From Mycobacterium haemophilum DSM 44634 (GTDB lineage Bacteria; Actinomycetota; Actinomycetes; Mycobacteriales; Mycobacteriaceae), in contig NZ_CP011883.2 of the NCBI RefSeq assembly GCF_000340435.2, forward strand, positions 1,906,687-1,970,686: a stretch of DNA of 64,000 bases, in the 5' to 3' direction. How positions within the stretch are numbered: position 1 is the first letter of the stretch; the number at the start of each line of letters is the position of its first letter. The notes below the pieces were generated by a model. The model was not told where the DNA came from. It was given only the letters and a program-made list of their open reading frames with translations, and searched no databases. A program made the position numbers and the translations under genes. Below, piece after piece: positions 1 through 10,871 of the stretch.

Positions 1-56
1 CCCCGGTGCGTACCAGCGGCATGACCCCGTACGTGGTCCGCTACATCGAATACTAA
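1..56 (+). CDS. ripA: C-terminal end of RipA-like NlpC/P60 peptidoglycan hydrolase (partial)
   Basis: Only the last 17 codons and the TAA stop lie in the window, reading from base 3. The residues (ending GMTPYVVRYIEY) closely match the C-terminus of the next gene, which ends GMTPFVTRIIES, so the two are paralogues. In mycobacteria ripA sits immediately upstream of ripB and encodes a secreted peptidoglycan endopeptidase used in daughter-cell separation. The identification rests on this short tail plus gene order, not on a visible catalytic domain. Confidence 0.8.
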   Translation, partial: PVRTSGMTPYVVRYIEY

Positions 57-82
57 ACGAGGCTGACTATTAACGAGGAGCT

Positions 83-808
83 ATGCGACACAAGCGTTTT
101 CGCCTGATCAACCTGGCCGGGCTCACCGCGATGGTGGCCGGGCTGACGATCGTTGTCGCGACGCCTGCTACGGCGGACCCTGGCCAGTGGGATCCGACAT
201 TGCCGGCAGCGGTGAGTGCGGGCGCCCCGGGAGATGCACTCGCTGTTGCCAATGCTTCGCTGCAGGCCACCGCCCAGGCCACCCAGACCACGCTCGATCT
301 GGGTAAGCAATTTCTGGGCAGGCTGGGGATCAATCTCGGTGGTGATCCGCCCAGCGCCGCGACCCCACCCAGCAACCCGGGAGGCCGGATTCCGCGGGTC
401 TACGGTCGTCAGGCCATCGAGTACGTGATCAAGCGGGGCGGGTCACAGATGGGGGTGCCGTATTCGTGGGGCGGCGGCTCGCTGCAGGGTCCCAGCAAGG
501 GCGTCGGCGACGGCGCGGGCATCACCGGTTTCGACTGCTCGGGTCTGATGCGATACGCGTTCGCTGGCGTCGGCGTGCTGATCCCGCGGTTTTCCGGTGA
601 CCAGTACAACGCCGGTCGCCACCTTCCTCCCGACCAGGCCAAGCGCGGTGACCTGATCTTTTACGGCCCGGGCGGAGGCCAGCACGTCACCATGTATCTG
701 GGCAACGGTCAGATGTTGGAGGCATCTGGCAGCGCCGGCAAAGTCACCGTCAGCCCGGTGCGTAAGACCGGTATGACGCCGTTTGTGACTCGGATCATCG
801 AGTCCTAG
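83..808 (+). CDS. ripB: RipB-like secreted NlpC/P60 peptidoglycan endopeptidase
   Basis: 241 residues. An N-terminal signal peptide (hydrophobic segment about residues 10-27, then ATAD) is followed by a Pro/Gly/Ala-rich linker and a C-terminal NlpC/P60 domain (about 105-241). The catalytic cysteine is Cys152 in GFDCSGL and the histidine is His201 in GGQHVTMYLG. The family cleaves the D-Glu to meso-DAP bond of peptidoglycan stem peptides outside the membrane. It lies 26 bp after ripA, so the pair is probably co-transcribed, and AGGAG stands before the ATG. It is much shorter than RipA because it lacks the long N-terminal coiled-coil pro-region, which in RipA is thought to block the active site. 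Confidence 0.95.
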   Translation: MRHKRFRLINLAGLTAMVAGLTIVVATPATADPGQWDPTLPAAVSAGAPGDALAVANASLQATAQATQTTLDLGKQFLGRLGINLGGDPPSAATPPSNPGGRIPRVYGRQAIEYVIKRGGSQMGVPYSWGGGSLQGPSKGVGDGAGITGFDCSGLMRYAFAGVGVLIPRFSGDQYNAGRHLPPDQAKRGDLIFYGPGGGQHVTMYLGNGQMLEASGSAGKVTVSPVRKTGMTPFVTRIIES

Positions 809-908
809 CCGGCAGGCCGGCGGGAACCGCGGCGTCGACGGAATCCACGAGGCCTGGAATAGTTGAACGCGGGCACGCCGCGATTGTCGGTGGAGCCAAG
901 AAAGGTAA

Positions 909-2024
909 GTGATGACAGCAGCAGGTGATTACGTGGGCCCGGGTGGGCCATCAGGCCCGGGGGCCCATGCGGCGCCTTCCGGTGGCGCTGATGGGCTGGC
1001 TGCCGAGGTGCACACCTTGGAGCGGGCGATCTTCGAGGTCAAGCGGATCATCGTCGGCCAGGACCAACTCGTCGAGCGGATGCTGGTCGGTCTGCTGTCC
1101 AAAGGGCACGTGCTGCTCGAGGGTGTTCCCGGCGTGGCCAAGACGCTGGCAGTGGAGACCTTCGCGCGGGTGGTCGGCGGGACGTTCGCGCGCATCCAGT
1201 TCACCCCCGACCTGGTGCCCACCGACATCATCGGTACCCGCATCTACCGGCAGGGCAAGGAGGAATTCGACACCGAGCTTGGCCCGGTGGTGGTCAACTT
1301 CCTGCTGGCCGATGAGATTAACCGGGCTCCGGCGAAGGTGCAGTCGGCATTGCTGGAGGTCATGCAGGAACGCCATGTGTCCATCGGGGGCAAGACCTTC
1401 GGTCTGCCCAACCCGTTCCTGGTGATGGCGACGCAGAACCCGATCGAGCACGAGGGTGTCTATCCGTTGCCTGAGGCGCAGCGAGACCGCTTCCTGTTCA
1501 AGATCAACGTCGGCTACCCCTCGCCGGAGGAGGAGCGCGAGATCATCTACCGGATGGGTGTCACCCCACCGGTGCCCAAACAGATCTTGAACACCGGCGA
1601 TCTGCTGCGGCTGCAGGAGATCGCCGCCAACAATTTCGTTCACCATGCGTTGGTTGACTATGTGGTGCGCGTCGTCACCGCTACTCGCCACCCCGAGCAG
1701 CTGGGCATGAACGACGTTAAGACGTGGATCTCGTTCGGCGCATCCCCGCGTGCGTCACTAGGCATCATCGCGGCATCTCGTTCGCTGGCTTTGGTGCGGG
1801 GCCGCGACTACGTGATCCCGCAGGACGTCATCGAGGTCATTCCCGACGTGCTGCGGCACCGATTGGTGCTCACCTACGACGCGCTCGCCGACGAAATCTC
1901 CCCGGAAATTGTCATCAACCGTGTCCTGCAGACGGTTGCCCTGCCACAGGTGAATGCCGTTCCGCAACAAGGTCATTCGGTACCCCCGGTGATGCAGGCC
2001 GCGGCCGCGGCAAGTAGTCGGTGA
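909..2024 (+). CDS. moxR1: MoxR-family AAA+ ATPase
   Basis: 371 residues. After a Gly/Ala-rich N-terminus of about 30 residues comes the AAA+ core: Walker A GVPGVAKT (72-79), Walker B LLADE (132-136), and the sensor region ATQNP. MoxR ATPases act as chaperones or metal-centre assembly factors together with VWA-domain partners, and here the DUF58 and VWA genes follow directly with 4-bp overlaps. Two start codons adjoin (GTG 909, ATG 912). AAGAAAGG just upstream serves either. The gene is separated from ripB by 100 bp and probably starts a moxR1-DUF58-VWA operon. Substrate unknown. Confidence 0.95.
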   Translation: MMTAAGDYVGPGGPSGPGAHAAPSGGADGLAAEVHTLERAIFEVKRIIVGQDQLVERMLVGLLSKGHVLLEGVPGVAKTLAVETFARVVGGTFARIQFTPDLVPTDIIGTRIYRQGKEEFDTELGPVVVNFLLADEINRAPAKVQSALLEVMQERHVSIGGKTFGLPNPFLVMATQNPIEHEGVYPLPEAQRDRFLFKINVGYPSPEEEREIIYRMGVTPPVPKQILNTGDLLRLQEIAANNFVHHALVDYVVRVVTATRHPEQLGMNDVKTWISFGASPRASLGIIAASRSLALVRGRDYVIPQDVIEVIPDVLRHRLVLTYDALADEISPEIVINRVLQTVALPQVNAVPQQGHSVPPVMQAAAAASSR

Positions 2025-2983
2025 CCGATACACACCCCGCCGCGAAGCCAGGGGCGCTCCACCCGCCGTCGATGCAGCGCGGGCAGATCGACGACCCGAA
2101 GCTGTCGGCGGCGTTGCGGACCCTCGAGCTCACCGTCAAACGCAAGCTCGACGGCGTCTTGCATGGCGACCATCTCGGCCTGATCCCGGGCCCGGGATCA
2201 GAGCCGGGAGAGTCGCGCGAGTATCAGCCTGGTGACGACGTCCGTCGAATGGATTGGGCGGTCACCGCACGCACGACACACCCGCACGTTCGGCAGATGA
2301 TCGCCGACCGCGAACTAGAGACCTGGATGGTGGTCGACATGTCGGCCAGTCTGGACTTCGGCACCACCATCTGCGAGAAACGTGACCTGGCGGTGGCTGC
2401 TGCGGCGGCGATCACCTTTCTCAACAGTGGTGGCGGGAACCGGCTCGGCGCGCTGATTTCCAACGGCGTGACGATGACCCGGGTACCGGCACGTTCCGGA
2501 CGCCAACATGAGCAGACGCTGTTGCGCACCATCGCTACCACGCCCAAAGCGCCGGTCGGGGTGCGCGGCGACCTGGCGGTTGCCATCGACGCACTGCGCC
2601 GGCCGGAACGACGCCGCGGAATGGCCGTGATCATCAGCGATTTCCTGGGCCCGATTAACTGGATGCGTCCGCTACGCGCGATTGCGGCCCGGCACGAGGT
2701 GCTCGGCATCGAGGTGCTCGACCCCCGTGACGTTGAACTGCCTGACATCGGCGAGGTTGTCTTGCAGGACGCCGAGACCGGTGTCACCCGAGAATTCACC
2801 ATCGATGCAGCGCTGCGTGACGACTTCGCAAGGGCCGCCGCCAACCACCGCGCCGACGTCTCGCGCACCCTGCGCAGTTGCGGGGCGCCGCTGATGTCGC
2901 TGCGCACCGACCGGGACTGGATCGCTGACATCGTCCGTTTCGTCGAATCCCGTCGGCGTGGGGCATTGGCGGGACGCCAGTGA
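2021..2983 (+). CDS. DUF58 protein (Rv1480-like), MoxR partner
   Basis: 320 residues. The DUF58 signature [10 protein letters not shown] is at about residues 68-77, followed by TAR and a degenerate VWA-like fold whose first strand reads MVVDMSAS. The GTG start overlaps the moxR1 stop (GTGA), indicating translational coupling. DUF58 proteins typically sit between a MoxR ATPase and membrane VWA proteins, and they are thought to be recruited by the ATPase. No signal peptide or membrane segment is evident, so it is probably cytoplasmic. Biochemical function is unproven. Confidence 0.92.
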   Translation: MTDTHPAAKPGALHPPSMQRGQIDDPKLSAALRTLELTVKRKLDGVLHGDHLGLIPGPGSEPGESREYQPGDDVRRMDWAVTARTTHPHVRQMIADRELETWMVVDMSASLDFGTTICEKRDLAVAAAAAITFLNSGGGNRLGALISNGVTMTRVPARSGRQHEQTLLRTIATTPKAPVGVRGDLAVAIDALRRPERRRGMAVIISDFLGPINWMRPLRAIAARHEVLGIEVLDPRDVELPDIGEVVLQDAETGVTREFTIDAALRDDFARAAANHRADVSRTLRSCGAPLMSLRTDRDWIADIVRFVESRRRGALAGRQ

Positions 2984-3987
2984 CTTTGCCGTTGCTAGGG
3001 CCGATGTCGCTGTCCGGCTTTGAACACTCGTGGTTTTTCCTGTTCATCCTTGTCGCTCTCGGGCTAGCCGCGCTCTACGTCGTGATGCAGGTGGCGCGCC
3101 AGCGACGCATGCTGCGGTTTGCCAACATGGAGCTGCTGGAAAGCGTCGCTCCTAAACGACCTGCGGGGTGGCGGCACGTGCCCGCGATCCTGCTGGTGTT
3201 GGCGTTGTTGCTGTTCACCATCGCGATGGCGGGGCCGACGAACGACGTCCGGATTCCGCGTAACCGTGCGGTCGTCATGCTGGTGATCGACGTATCGCAG
3301 TCGATGCGCGCCACCGACGTCGAACCCAATCGGATGGCTGCGGCGCAAGAGGCTGCGAAACAGTTTGCCGGCGAACTGACCCCGGGCATCAACCTTGGAC
3401 TGATCGCCTACGCGGGTACGGCAACGGTGCTGGTGTCACCGACCACCAACCGGGACGCCACCAAGAACGCGCTCGACAAATTGCAGTTCGCCGACCGCAC
3501 CGCCACCGGAGAGGCCATCTTCACCGCGCTGCAGGCCATCGCCACCGTCGGTGCGGTGATCGGCGGCGGCGACACGCCACCACCGGCGCGCATCGTGTTG
3601 TTCTCTGACGGTAAGGAGACGATGCCGACCAACCCAGACAACCCTAAAGGCGCTTATACCGCGGCGCGCACCGCCAAGGACCAGGGCGTGCCGATCTCGA
3701 CGATCTCGTTCGGCACCCCGTACGGCTTCGTTGAGATCAACGGCCAGCGTCAGCCGGTGCCCGTCGACGACGAGACGATGAAGAAGGTCGCCCAGCTCTC
3801 CGGTGGGAACTCGTACAACGCGGCGACTTTGGCGGAACTAAAAGCCGTCTACGCGTCACTGCAGCAGCAGATCGGCTACGAGACCATCAAGGGTGACGCC
3901 AGCGTGGGCTGGCTGCGGCTGGGTGCGCTGGTGCTGGCGCTGGCGGCGCTGGCAGCGCTGCTGATCAACCGCCGGCTACCCACTTAG
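2980..3987 (+). CDS. Membrane-anchored VWA-domain protein (Rv1481-like)
   Basis: 335 residues. There are two N-terminal membrane segments (about 18-36 and 67-85), a von Willebrand A domain with an intact MIDAS motif D104-x-S106-x-S108, and a C-terminal membrane segment (about 312-330) followed by a short basic end. The GTG start overlaps the stop of the DUF58 gene by 4 bp. VWA proteins with this topology are the usual third member of MoxR modules and bind divalent cations for protein-protein contacts. Its stop overlaps that of the degraded gene on the other strand. Confidence 0.92.
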   Translation: MTLPLLGPMSLSGFEHSWFFLFILVALGLAALYVVMQVARQRRMLRFANMELLESVAPKRPAGWRHVPAILLVLALLLFTIAMAGPTNDVRIPRNRAVVMLVIDVSQSMRATDVEPNRMAAAQEAAKQFAGELTPGINLGLIAYAGTATVLVSPTTNRDATKNALDKLQFADRTATGEAIFTALQAIATVGAVIGGGDTPPPARIVLFSDGKETMPTNPDNPKGAYTAARTAKDQGVPISTISFGTPYGFVEINGQRQPVPVDDETMKKVAQLSGGNSYNAATLAELKAVYASLQQQIGYETIKGDASVGWLRLGALVLALAALAALLINRRLPT

Positions 3988-4205
3988 CACGCGAGCGTAA
4001 CGCCATCGATGTCGTCGGGACGGTCTTCGGCGATGACCCGAACCACGATCCAGCCGTAGCGTTTGTTGCACCTTTTCTAAGCCGCGGCGAAAGCCCGCCA
4101 GGATGCCGCGCCGCCGCGACCGCAGCCAAAGCGCTTTCGCCCGCAACACCGGTGTCAGTTCCGCATCCCTCCGCACGTACACGTCTTCGTGTAGCGCGAC
4201 GTGTG
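3984..4205 (-). pseudogene. Remnant of an AbiEi/DUF559-like gene with an internal deletion
   Basis: Reading leftward from about 4205, one frame gives HEDVYVRRDAELTPVLRAKA followed by LWLRSRRRGILAGF. This is the N-terminal signature of the mycobacterial AbiEi/DUF559-type family seen almost whole at the right end of this window. It then jumps to a second frame that reads KRYGWIVVRVIAEDRPDDI, the C-terminal signature of the same family, and stops at 3984-3986. Roughly 200 codons in the middle are missing and the frame changes at the join. M. tuberculosis has Rv1482c at this position, but whether that gene belongs to this family I cannot confirm. The family match is from motif recognition, not from a search. 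Confidence 0.65.
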
Positions 4206-4254
4206 CTGACTCACCCTGACAGGGGCGCGTAAGTGTCAGGGCCGGCCGGTGTCG

Positions 4255-5887
<1,633 letters not shown>

Positions 5888-5893
5888 ACAGCA

Positions 5894-6928
5894 ATGCTTT
5901 TCGACGCCGCCCTGCTGCTGTCCTTCGGCGGGCCGGAGGGGCCCGAGCAGGTGCGGCCGTTTCTGGAGAACGTCACCCGGGGCCGCAACGTGCCGCCCGA
6001 ACGCCTTGACGAAGTCGCCGAGCACTACCTGCATTTCGGTGGAGTGTCGCCAATCAACGGGATCAACCTCGCCCTGATCAACGAGCTGCAAGCGGAACTG
6101 GATCTGCCGGTGTATTTCGGCAACCGCAACTGGGAACCCTACATCGAAGATTCCGTTGTGGCCATGCGGGACGACGGTATTCGCTGTGCCGCGGTGTTCA
6201 CCACCTCGGCGTGGAGTGGTTATTCCAGCTGCACGCAGTATGTCGAAGACATTGCCCGGGCCCGTCGGCACGCCGGGCACGATGCGCCCGACCTGGTCAA
6301 ATTGCGGCCCTACTTCGACCATCCGCTTCTCGTCGAAATGTTCGTCGACGCCATCGCGGCGGCCGCCGCCAGCTTACCGGCTGCGCTGCGCGGCGAGGCG
6401 CGGCTGGTGTTCACCGCCCATTCGGTGCCAGTGGCCGCCGACCGGCGCTGCGGTCCTGCGCTCTACAGCCGCCAAGTCGGTTATGCCGCAAGGCTCGTCG
6501 CGGCCGGCGCCGGATACGCCGACTATGACCTGACCTGGCAGTCCAGATCGGGGCCGCCGCATGTTCTGTGGCTAACACCCGATGTCGGTGATCATCTCTT
6601 GACGCTGGCGGCCGCCGGCACCAAAGCCGTCATCGTCTGTCCAGTCGGGTTTGTCGCCGACCATATCGAGGTGGTGTGGGATCTCGATCACGAATTGCGA
6701 TCTCAAGCCGACGCGGCGGGCATCGCGTTTGCCCGGGCCGCCACGCCCAACGCCGATCGGCGGTTCGCCCGGCTGGCCGCAGGTTTGATCGACGAACTCA
6801 CACACGGCCGCTTGCCTGTTCGGCTGCATGACCCCGATCCGGTGCCGGGCTGTCTGGCCAGCATCAACGGTGCGCCGTGCCGTCCGCCGCATTGTGTTGC
6901 GAGGGAAGACTCCAGCGTGGATTCGTAG
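5894..6928 (+). CDS. hemZ: Ferrochelatase (coproporphyrin ferrochelatase type)
   Basis: 344 residues. N-terminal [18 protein letters not shown] is the ferrochelatase signature, and the metal-ligand histidine is His176 in TAHSVP. The C-terminus contains a cysteine cluster ([15 protein letters not shown]). In M. tuberculosis, C-terminal cysteines of ferrochelatase are linked to a [2Fe-2S] cluster, so the same is likely here. In Actinobacteria the enzyme inserts iron into coproporphyrin III during haem synthesis. It starts 6 bp after inhA. Confidence 0.95.
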   Translation: MLFDAALLLSFGGPEGPEQVRPFLENVTRGRNVPPERLDEVAEHYLHFGGVSPINGINLALINELQAELDLPVYFGNRNWEPYIEDSVVAMRDDGIRCAAVFTTSAWSGYSSCTQYVEDIARARRHAGHDAPDLVKLRPYFDHPLLVEMFVDAIAAAAASLPAALRGEARLVFTAHSVPVAADRRCGPALYSRQVGYAARLVAAGAGYADYDLTWQSRSGPPHVLWLTPDVGDHLLTLAAAGTKAVIVCPVGFVADHIEVVWDLDHELRSQADAAGIAFARAATPNADRRFARLAAGLIDELTHGRLPVRLHDPDPVPGCLASINGAPCRPPHCVAREDSSVDS

Positions 6929-6939
6929 GCGCGGTGCAA

Positions 6940-7836
6940 TCAGTCGGGCCAGGCCGAGTTCAGGATTGCGCTGACCGCGGCCATCCTCGCCGAACGCACC
7001 ACCGCGGTGAGCGGTCGCAGCGCATCGCTGGCAATCTGAATGTCGGACAGTGATTGGGTTCCGATCGGCGTCAGGCCGGCGCTGACCGCGATGATCGCAT
7101 CAACATGCGCAGCGTTCTCCAGCACCCGCAATGCGCGCGACGGCGCGTGGTCGGGAACCCGGTGTTGCCGTGAGGATTCCAGCAATTGTTCGACGAGTCC
7201 CCGCGGATCGACGATGTCAGCTGCGGCGGAATTCAGCCCAATGGTGCCGAGCGCATCGGCGGCAGCGCGTACCGCGGACCGCAGTGCGTACTCGGCGTCG
7301 CCCAGCTCGTGATGGTCAAACACGGGTGCGCCGGGCAGTGAGTACACCATCCACGACAGCGCAGACAATTCGGCTAGACGCGTCTCCTCGCTGTCGGTGT
7401 TCTGCTCGGAATCGCTGTAGGAGTACTCCGGGACGAGCCCGACGGCGGTGCTGGAATCATCCGGGTTGGTGATGATCACCGCCTCGCCCGCAGCCAGGGC
7501 ATCACGCTCGAATTGTGTGCCGGCGGCCAGCCCGCGCACGTCGCCGGGCACCGGTTGTACTACATTGATCGTCCCGCGCAGCCGATGCGGGCCACCGGGC
7601 ATGGATTTCGCCGGCCCGCCGACCGCGGCACGCAGGGTTTGCAACAGTGAGACCGTTCCGGCGTCGTGAATGTCGGGCCACGGCAGTCCGGTGTGGCCGG
7701 CAGCGACAGCGTCATAGGCGGCAACCGATTGCATTGGCGCCCAAAGTGATAACGCGTCCAATAGATCGTCGGGCGCGGCCTTGCCGGCGAGCCAGGCGTT
7801 GGCCCACACGGACAGCGAAACACTGGGACACCACAT
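6940..7836 (-). CDS. Conserved mycobacterial protein, Rv1486c-like
   Basis: 298 residues, convergent with the ferrochelatase gene (11 bp apart). There is no recognisable catalytic motif, signal peptide or membrane segment. The N-terminal part has a Trp-rich stretch (VWANAWLAG), and the protein is acidic in the middle ([10 protein letters not shown]). Position between ferrochelatase and the NfeD gene matches Rv1486c. Function unknown. Confidence 0.85.
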   Translation of the reverse strand: MWCPSVSLSVWANAWLAGKAAPDDLLDALSLWAPMQSVAAYDAVAAGHTGLPWPDIHDAGTVSLLQTLRAAVGGPAKSMPGGPHRLRGTINVVQPVPGDVRGLAAGTQFERDALAAGEAVIITNPDDSSTAVGLVPEYSYSDSEQNTDSEETRLAELSALSWMVYSLPGAPVFDHHELGDAEYALRSAVRAAADALGTIGLNSAAADIVDPRGLVEQLLESSRQHRVPDHAPSRALRVLENAAHVDAIIAVSAGLTPIGTQSLSDIQIASDALRPLTAVVRSARMAAVSAILNSAWPD

Positions 7837-7893
7837 GATCTCGCAGTGTAGTTGTTCGGCCCCAGGAAGGCCGATTGCGCGTATTCTGGCCGC

Positions 7894-8328
7894 ATGCCTG
7901 TCGCGCTGATTTGGCTGATCTTCGCGCTGGTGCTGGCCGGTGCGGAGGCGCTGACCGGCGATATGTTCTTGTTGATGCTCGGCGGCGGTGCTCTGGCCGC
8001 GGCCGTCAGTAGCTGGCTGACGGATTGGCCAATATGGGCCGACGGGACGGTGTTCCTGATCGTCTCGGTTCTGCTGCTGGCGTTGGTTCGGCCTGCGGTG
8101 CGGCGGCGGCTAACGCCCGCTCTGGGAGCACAGCTGGGAATCGAGGCGCTAGAAGGCAAGGCCGCCCTGGTGCTTGATCGCGTTGCCCGCAACGAGGGCC
8201 AGGTCAAGCTGGATGGCCAGGTGTGGACGGCGCGCCCGCTGAACGACGGCGATGTCTATGAAGCCGGCGAGTCGGTCACCGTCGTGCACATCGACGGCGC
8301 TACGGCGGTGGTGTTTAGGAACGGGTAA
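7894..8328 (+). CDS. NfeD-like membrane protein (Rv1487-like)
   Basis: 144 residues. Three hydrophobic segments in the first 75 residues are followed by a small soluble beta-rich OB-fold domain (about 85-144; [11 protein letters not shown] ... GQVWTARPL). This is the short NfeD form, which pairs with SPFH/stomatin proteins in membrane microdomains, and the SPFH gene follows directly. The ATG at 7894 gives the family's usual length. It is divergent from the Rv1486c-like gene. Confidence 0.9.
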   Translation: MPVALIWLIFALVLAGAEALTGDMFLLMLGGGALAAAVSSWLTDWPIWADGTVFLIVSVLLLALVRPAVRRRLTPALGAQLGIEALEGKAALVLDRVARNEGQVKLDGQVWTARPLNDGDVYEAGESVTVVHIDGATAVVFRNG

Positions 8329-8374
8329 GGGCTCGACAGAACCTGAGGTAGACCCTGCGAAGAAAGGAACCCCA

Positions 8375-9526
8375 GTGCAAGGTGCGGTTGCAGGTCTGGC
8401 GTTGTTCGCCGTCCTGGTGATATTCGCCATCGTTGTGGTGGCCAAGTCAATTGCGTTGATCCCACAAGCCGAGGCCGCGGTGATTGAACGGCTAGGTCGA
8501 TACAGCCGCACGGTCAGCGGGCAGCTGACCTTGTTGGTGCCTTTCATTGACCGCGTCCGCGCCCGAGTGGACCTGCGGGAGCGGGTGGTGTCCTTCCCGC
8601 CGCAGCCGGTGATCACCGAGGACAACCTGACGCTGAACATCGACACCGTGGTCTACTTCCAGGTCACCGTTCCGCAGGCGGCGGTGTATGAAATCAGCAA
8701 CTACATCGTCGGGGTCGAGCAGCTCACCACGACCACGCTGCGCAACGTTGTCGGCGGCATGACGCTGGAGCAGACCCTGACTTCCCGCGACCAGATCAAC
8801 GCCCAGTTGCGGGGTGTGCTGGACGAGGCGACCGGCCGCTGGGGACTGCGGGTGGCCCGGGTGGAGCTGCGCAGCATCGACCCACCGCCGTCGATCCAGG
8901 CCTCGATGGAAAAGCAGATGAAGGCCGACCGGGAGAAGCGGGCGATGATCCTGACCGCCGAAGGCACCCGGGAGGCGGCCATCAAGCAGGCCGAAGGCAA
9001 CAAGCAGGCGCAGATCCTCGCCGCCGAGGGCGCGAAGCAGGCCGCGATTCTGGCCGCCGAGGCCGACCGGCAGTCGCGGATGCTGCGCGCTCAGGGTGAG
9101 CGCGCCGCGGCCTATCTGCAGGCGCAGGGGCAGGCGAAGGCCATCGAGAAGACGTTCGCCGCGATCAAAGCTGGCAGGCCGACCCCGGAAATGCTGGCCT
9201 ACCAGTACCTGCAGACGCTGCCGCAGATGGCGCGCGGTGACGCCAACAAGGTGTGGGTGGTCCCCAGCGACTTCAGCGCGGCGTTGCAAGGGTTCACCAA
9301 ACTGCTGGGCACCCCCGGTGAGGACGGGGTATTTCGGTTCCAGCCGTCCCCAATTGAGGACGTCCCCAAGCATGCCTCAGATAAGCAGGCCGATGACGAC
9401 GCCGAAGTCGCGGGCTGGTTCTCTACCGAGACCGACCCGGCGATCGCTCAAGCGGTCGCCAAAGCCGAGGCGATGGCTCACCAGCCGGTTGACGGACAGC
9501 CCGGTGCGCGCCCCGAGTTGACTTAA
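8375..9526 (+). CDS. SPFH/stomatin-like protein (Rv1488-like)
   Basis: 383 residues. One N-terminal membrane anchor (about 5-25) is followed by an SPFH/Band 7 domain (about 25-200; PQAEAAVIERLGRYSRTV), then a long Ala/Glu-rich coiled coil containing repeated AEGxKQAxILAAE units (about 190-265) and a variable acidic end. Such proteins form oligomeric membrane scaffolds. The GTG at 8375 is preceded by GAAAGGAA and matches the mycobacterial N-terminus (MQGAVAG). It probably forms an operon with the NfeD gene, 46 bp upstream. Confidence 0.93.
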   Translation: MQGAVAGLALFAVLVIFAIVVVAKSIALIPQAEAAVIERLGRYSRTVSGQLTLLVPFIDRVRARVDLRERVVSFPPQPVITEDNLTLNIDTVVYFQVTVPQAAVYEISNYIVGVEQLTTTTLRNVVGGMTLEQTLTSRDQINAQLRGVLDEATGRWGLRVARVELRSIDPPPSIQASMEKQMKADREKRAMILTAEGTREAAIKQAEGNKQAQILAAEGAKQAAILAAEADRQSRMLRAQGERAAAYLQAQGQAKAIEKTFAAIKAGRPTPEMLAYQYLQTLPQMARGDANKVWVVPSDFSAALQGFTKLLGTPGEDGVFRFQPSPIEDVPKHASDKQADDDAEVAGWFSTETDPAIAQAVAKAEAMAHQPVDGQPGARPELT

Positions 9527-9538
9527 CAGGATTTGCGT

Positions 9539-9901
9539 ATGGGCGTTTTGACTTCACCGAAAACCTATGCAGCGCTCAGCCTTTTTCAGGCTGGTGACGC
9601 GGTGGCATGCGCGATTCCACTGCCGATCATCGCCAAAACCTTGGACGACCTGAAGGTTTCAGACAATATTCGCCCCGTCCTGCCGGTGGTGAAAGCCGCC
9701 GCCACGATCGGTCTGCTATCGGTTACCCGGTTCCCAGCCTTGGCGCGGTTGACGACGGCGATGCTGACGCTGTATTTCGTTTTGGCGGTGGGTGCGCACA
9801 TCCGGGTCGGTGACAAGGCTGTCAATGCGATTCCGGCGGCGTCGTTCCTGGCAATGTACGCGGTGATGACCGTGCGGGGGCCGGATCAGGACGCCGGCTA
9901 A
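9539..9901 (+). CDS. Small DoxX-like membrane protein (Rv1489-like)
   Basis: 120 residues with about four hydrophobic segments and the N-terminus MGVLTSPKTYAALSLFQAGD. The pattern resembles small DoxX-like/DUF4267-type integral membrane proteins, though family assignment is tentative. The ATG at 9539 is 12 bp after the SPFH stop. Function unknown. In M. tuberculosis a larger membrane gene (Rv1490) follows, but no counterpart is visible here. Confidence 0.82.
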   Translation: MGVLTSPKTYAALSLFQAGDAVACAIPLPIIAKTLDDLKVSDNIRPVLPVVKAAATIGLLSVTRFPALARLTTAMLTLYFVLAVGAHIRVGDKAVNAIPAASFLAMYAVMTVRGPDQDAG

Positions 9902-9928
9902 ATACCCAGGCTCAACAATGCCAGTCGG

Positions 9929-10684
9929 TTAGCCGCTGATGACCCGCTCGGCGGCGAGCCGCTCCGACGGGCGGTGGTGACGCTGCCGGTAGTGGCGGAT
10001 CTCGACGATCAGCCCCGCCATCCCCAAGGCGCCCGTGCACAGCGACACCAGATAAAGCATCGGGCTCACGTGACCGGCGAGCGTGTCGCCGAGGATCACC
10101 ACAGCCGCGGTGCCGGGCAGCAGACCGGCGAGCGTGGCCAACGCGTAGGGCAGTACTCGCACGGCAGACGCGCCGGCGGCATAGTTGATCGCGGAAAACG
10201 GCACCACAGGAATCAACCGCAGTGACAGCACAGCCAGCCAGCCCCGCTCCCGCAGGCGCTCGTCCACCCTGCCGACCGCTCGGTGCCGAATCAGGCGATT
10301 CAGCTGCCACCCGGCGGCTCTGACCAGCAGCGCCGCCAGTACCGCGCTCCCGGTGCTGGCGAGCACCGCGATCAGCACACCGACGACCGGGCCAAACAGC
10401 AACCCGGCAGCCAGGGTGAACGCCGTGCGGGGAACGGGCACCACCGTGACGACGATGTGTGCGATCAGAAACGCCAGCGGAAACCATGGGCCCAGCGACG
10501 TCGCCCACTCGCGCAACTGCACCGCGGTGGGTACCGGAACCCACATCGCCACCGCAACCAGAACTGTGATTCCAACCACGGTCGCGATGATCCGCGGCCA
10601 GGACACCTGACGCGCGACCAGGCCCAGCGCACCGGCAAGACTGCGCAGTGTGCTGGTGGTTTTGCAGGTGGCGGCCCCCGTCAC
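9929..10684 (-). CDS. DedA/TVP38-type (VTT domain) membrane protein, Rv1491c-like
   Basis: 251 residues, with about six membrane segments and the VTT-domain pattern: PVPRTAFTLAAGLLFGP in one re-entrant half and RLIPVVPFSAINYAAG in the other. DedA/VTT proteins are linked to lipid scrambling or undecaprenyl-phosphate recycling in other bacteria. The specific role here is unknown. The GTG start at 10684 gives a short basic N-terminus. It is divergent from mutA. Confidence 0.88.
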   Translation of the reverse strand: MTGAATCKTTSTLRSLAGALGLVARQVSWPRIIATVVGITVLVAVAMWVPVPTAVQLREWATSLGPWFPLAFLIAHIVVTVVPVPRTAFTLAAGLLFGPVVGVLIAVLASTGSAVLAALLVRAAGWQLNRLIRHRAVGRVDERLRERGWLAVLSLRLIPVVPFSAINYAAGASAVRVLPYALATLAGLLPGTAAVVILGDTLAGHVSPMLYLVSLCTGALGMAGLIVEIRHYRQRHHRPSERLAAERVISG

Positions 10685-10871
10685 GCCTCACAAGGTTACG
10701 GGGCCCAGATGAATAAGTCGTTTCTCGTGGCTGGCGTTTCGTCGCCGACCTGCCACAATCGCTTCACCTCGGCGCTTTACGACGGCCGCGATCAATTAGC
10801 CTGGTTAGCAAGTGGCAGCCTCGAGGCCCTGCATTGAGGGCTCGCCAATTGCTGGGAAATAGGAGCGGTCG

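Noticed and set aside
1915..2173. Minus-strand open frames across the moxR1-DUF58 junction
   Set aside because: They lie wholly opposite well-conserved coding sequence and show no family motif. High GC yields such open frames by chance.
8252..8374. Upstream extension of the SPFH protein
   Set aside because: It would overlap the NfeD gene, whereas GTG 8375 has a ribosome site and gives the conserved N-terminus.
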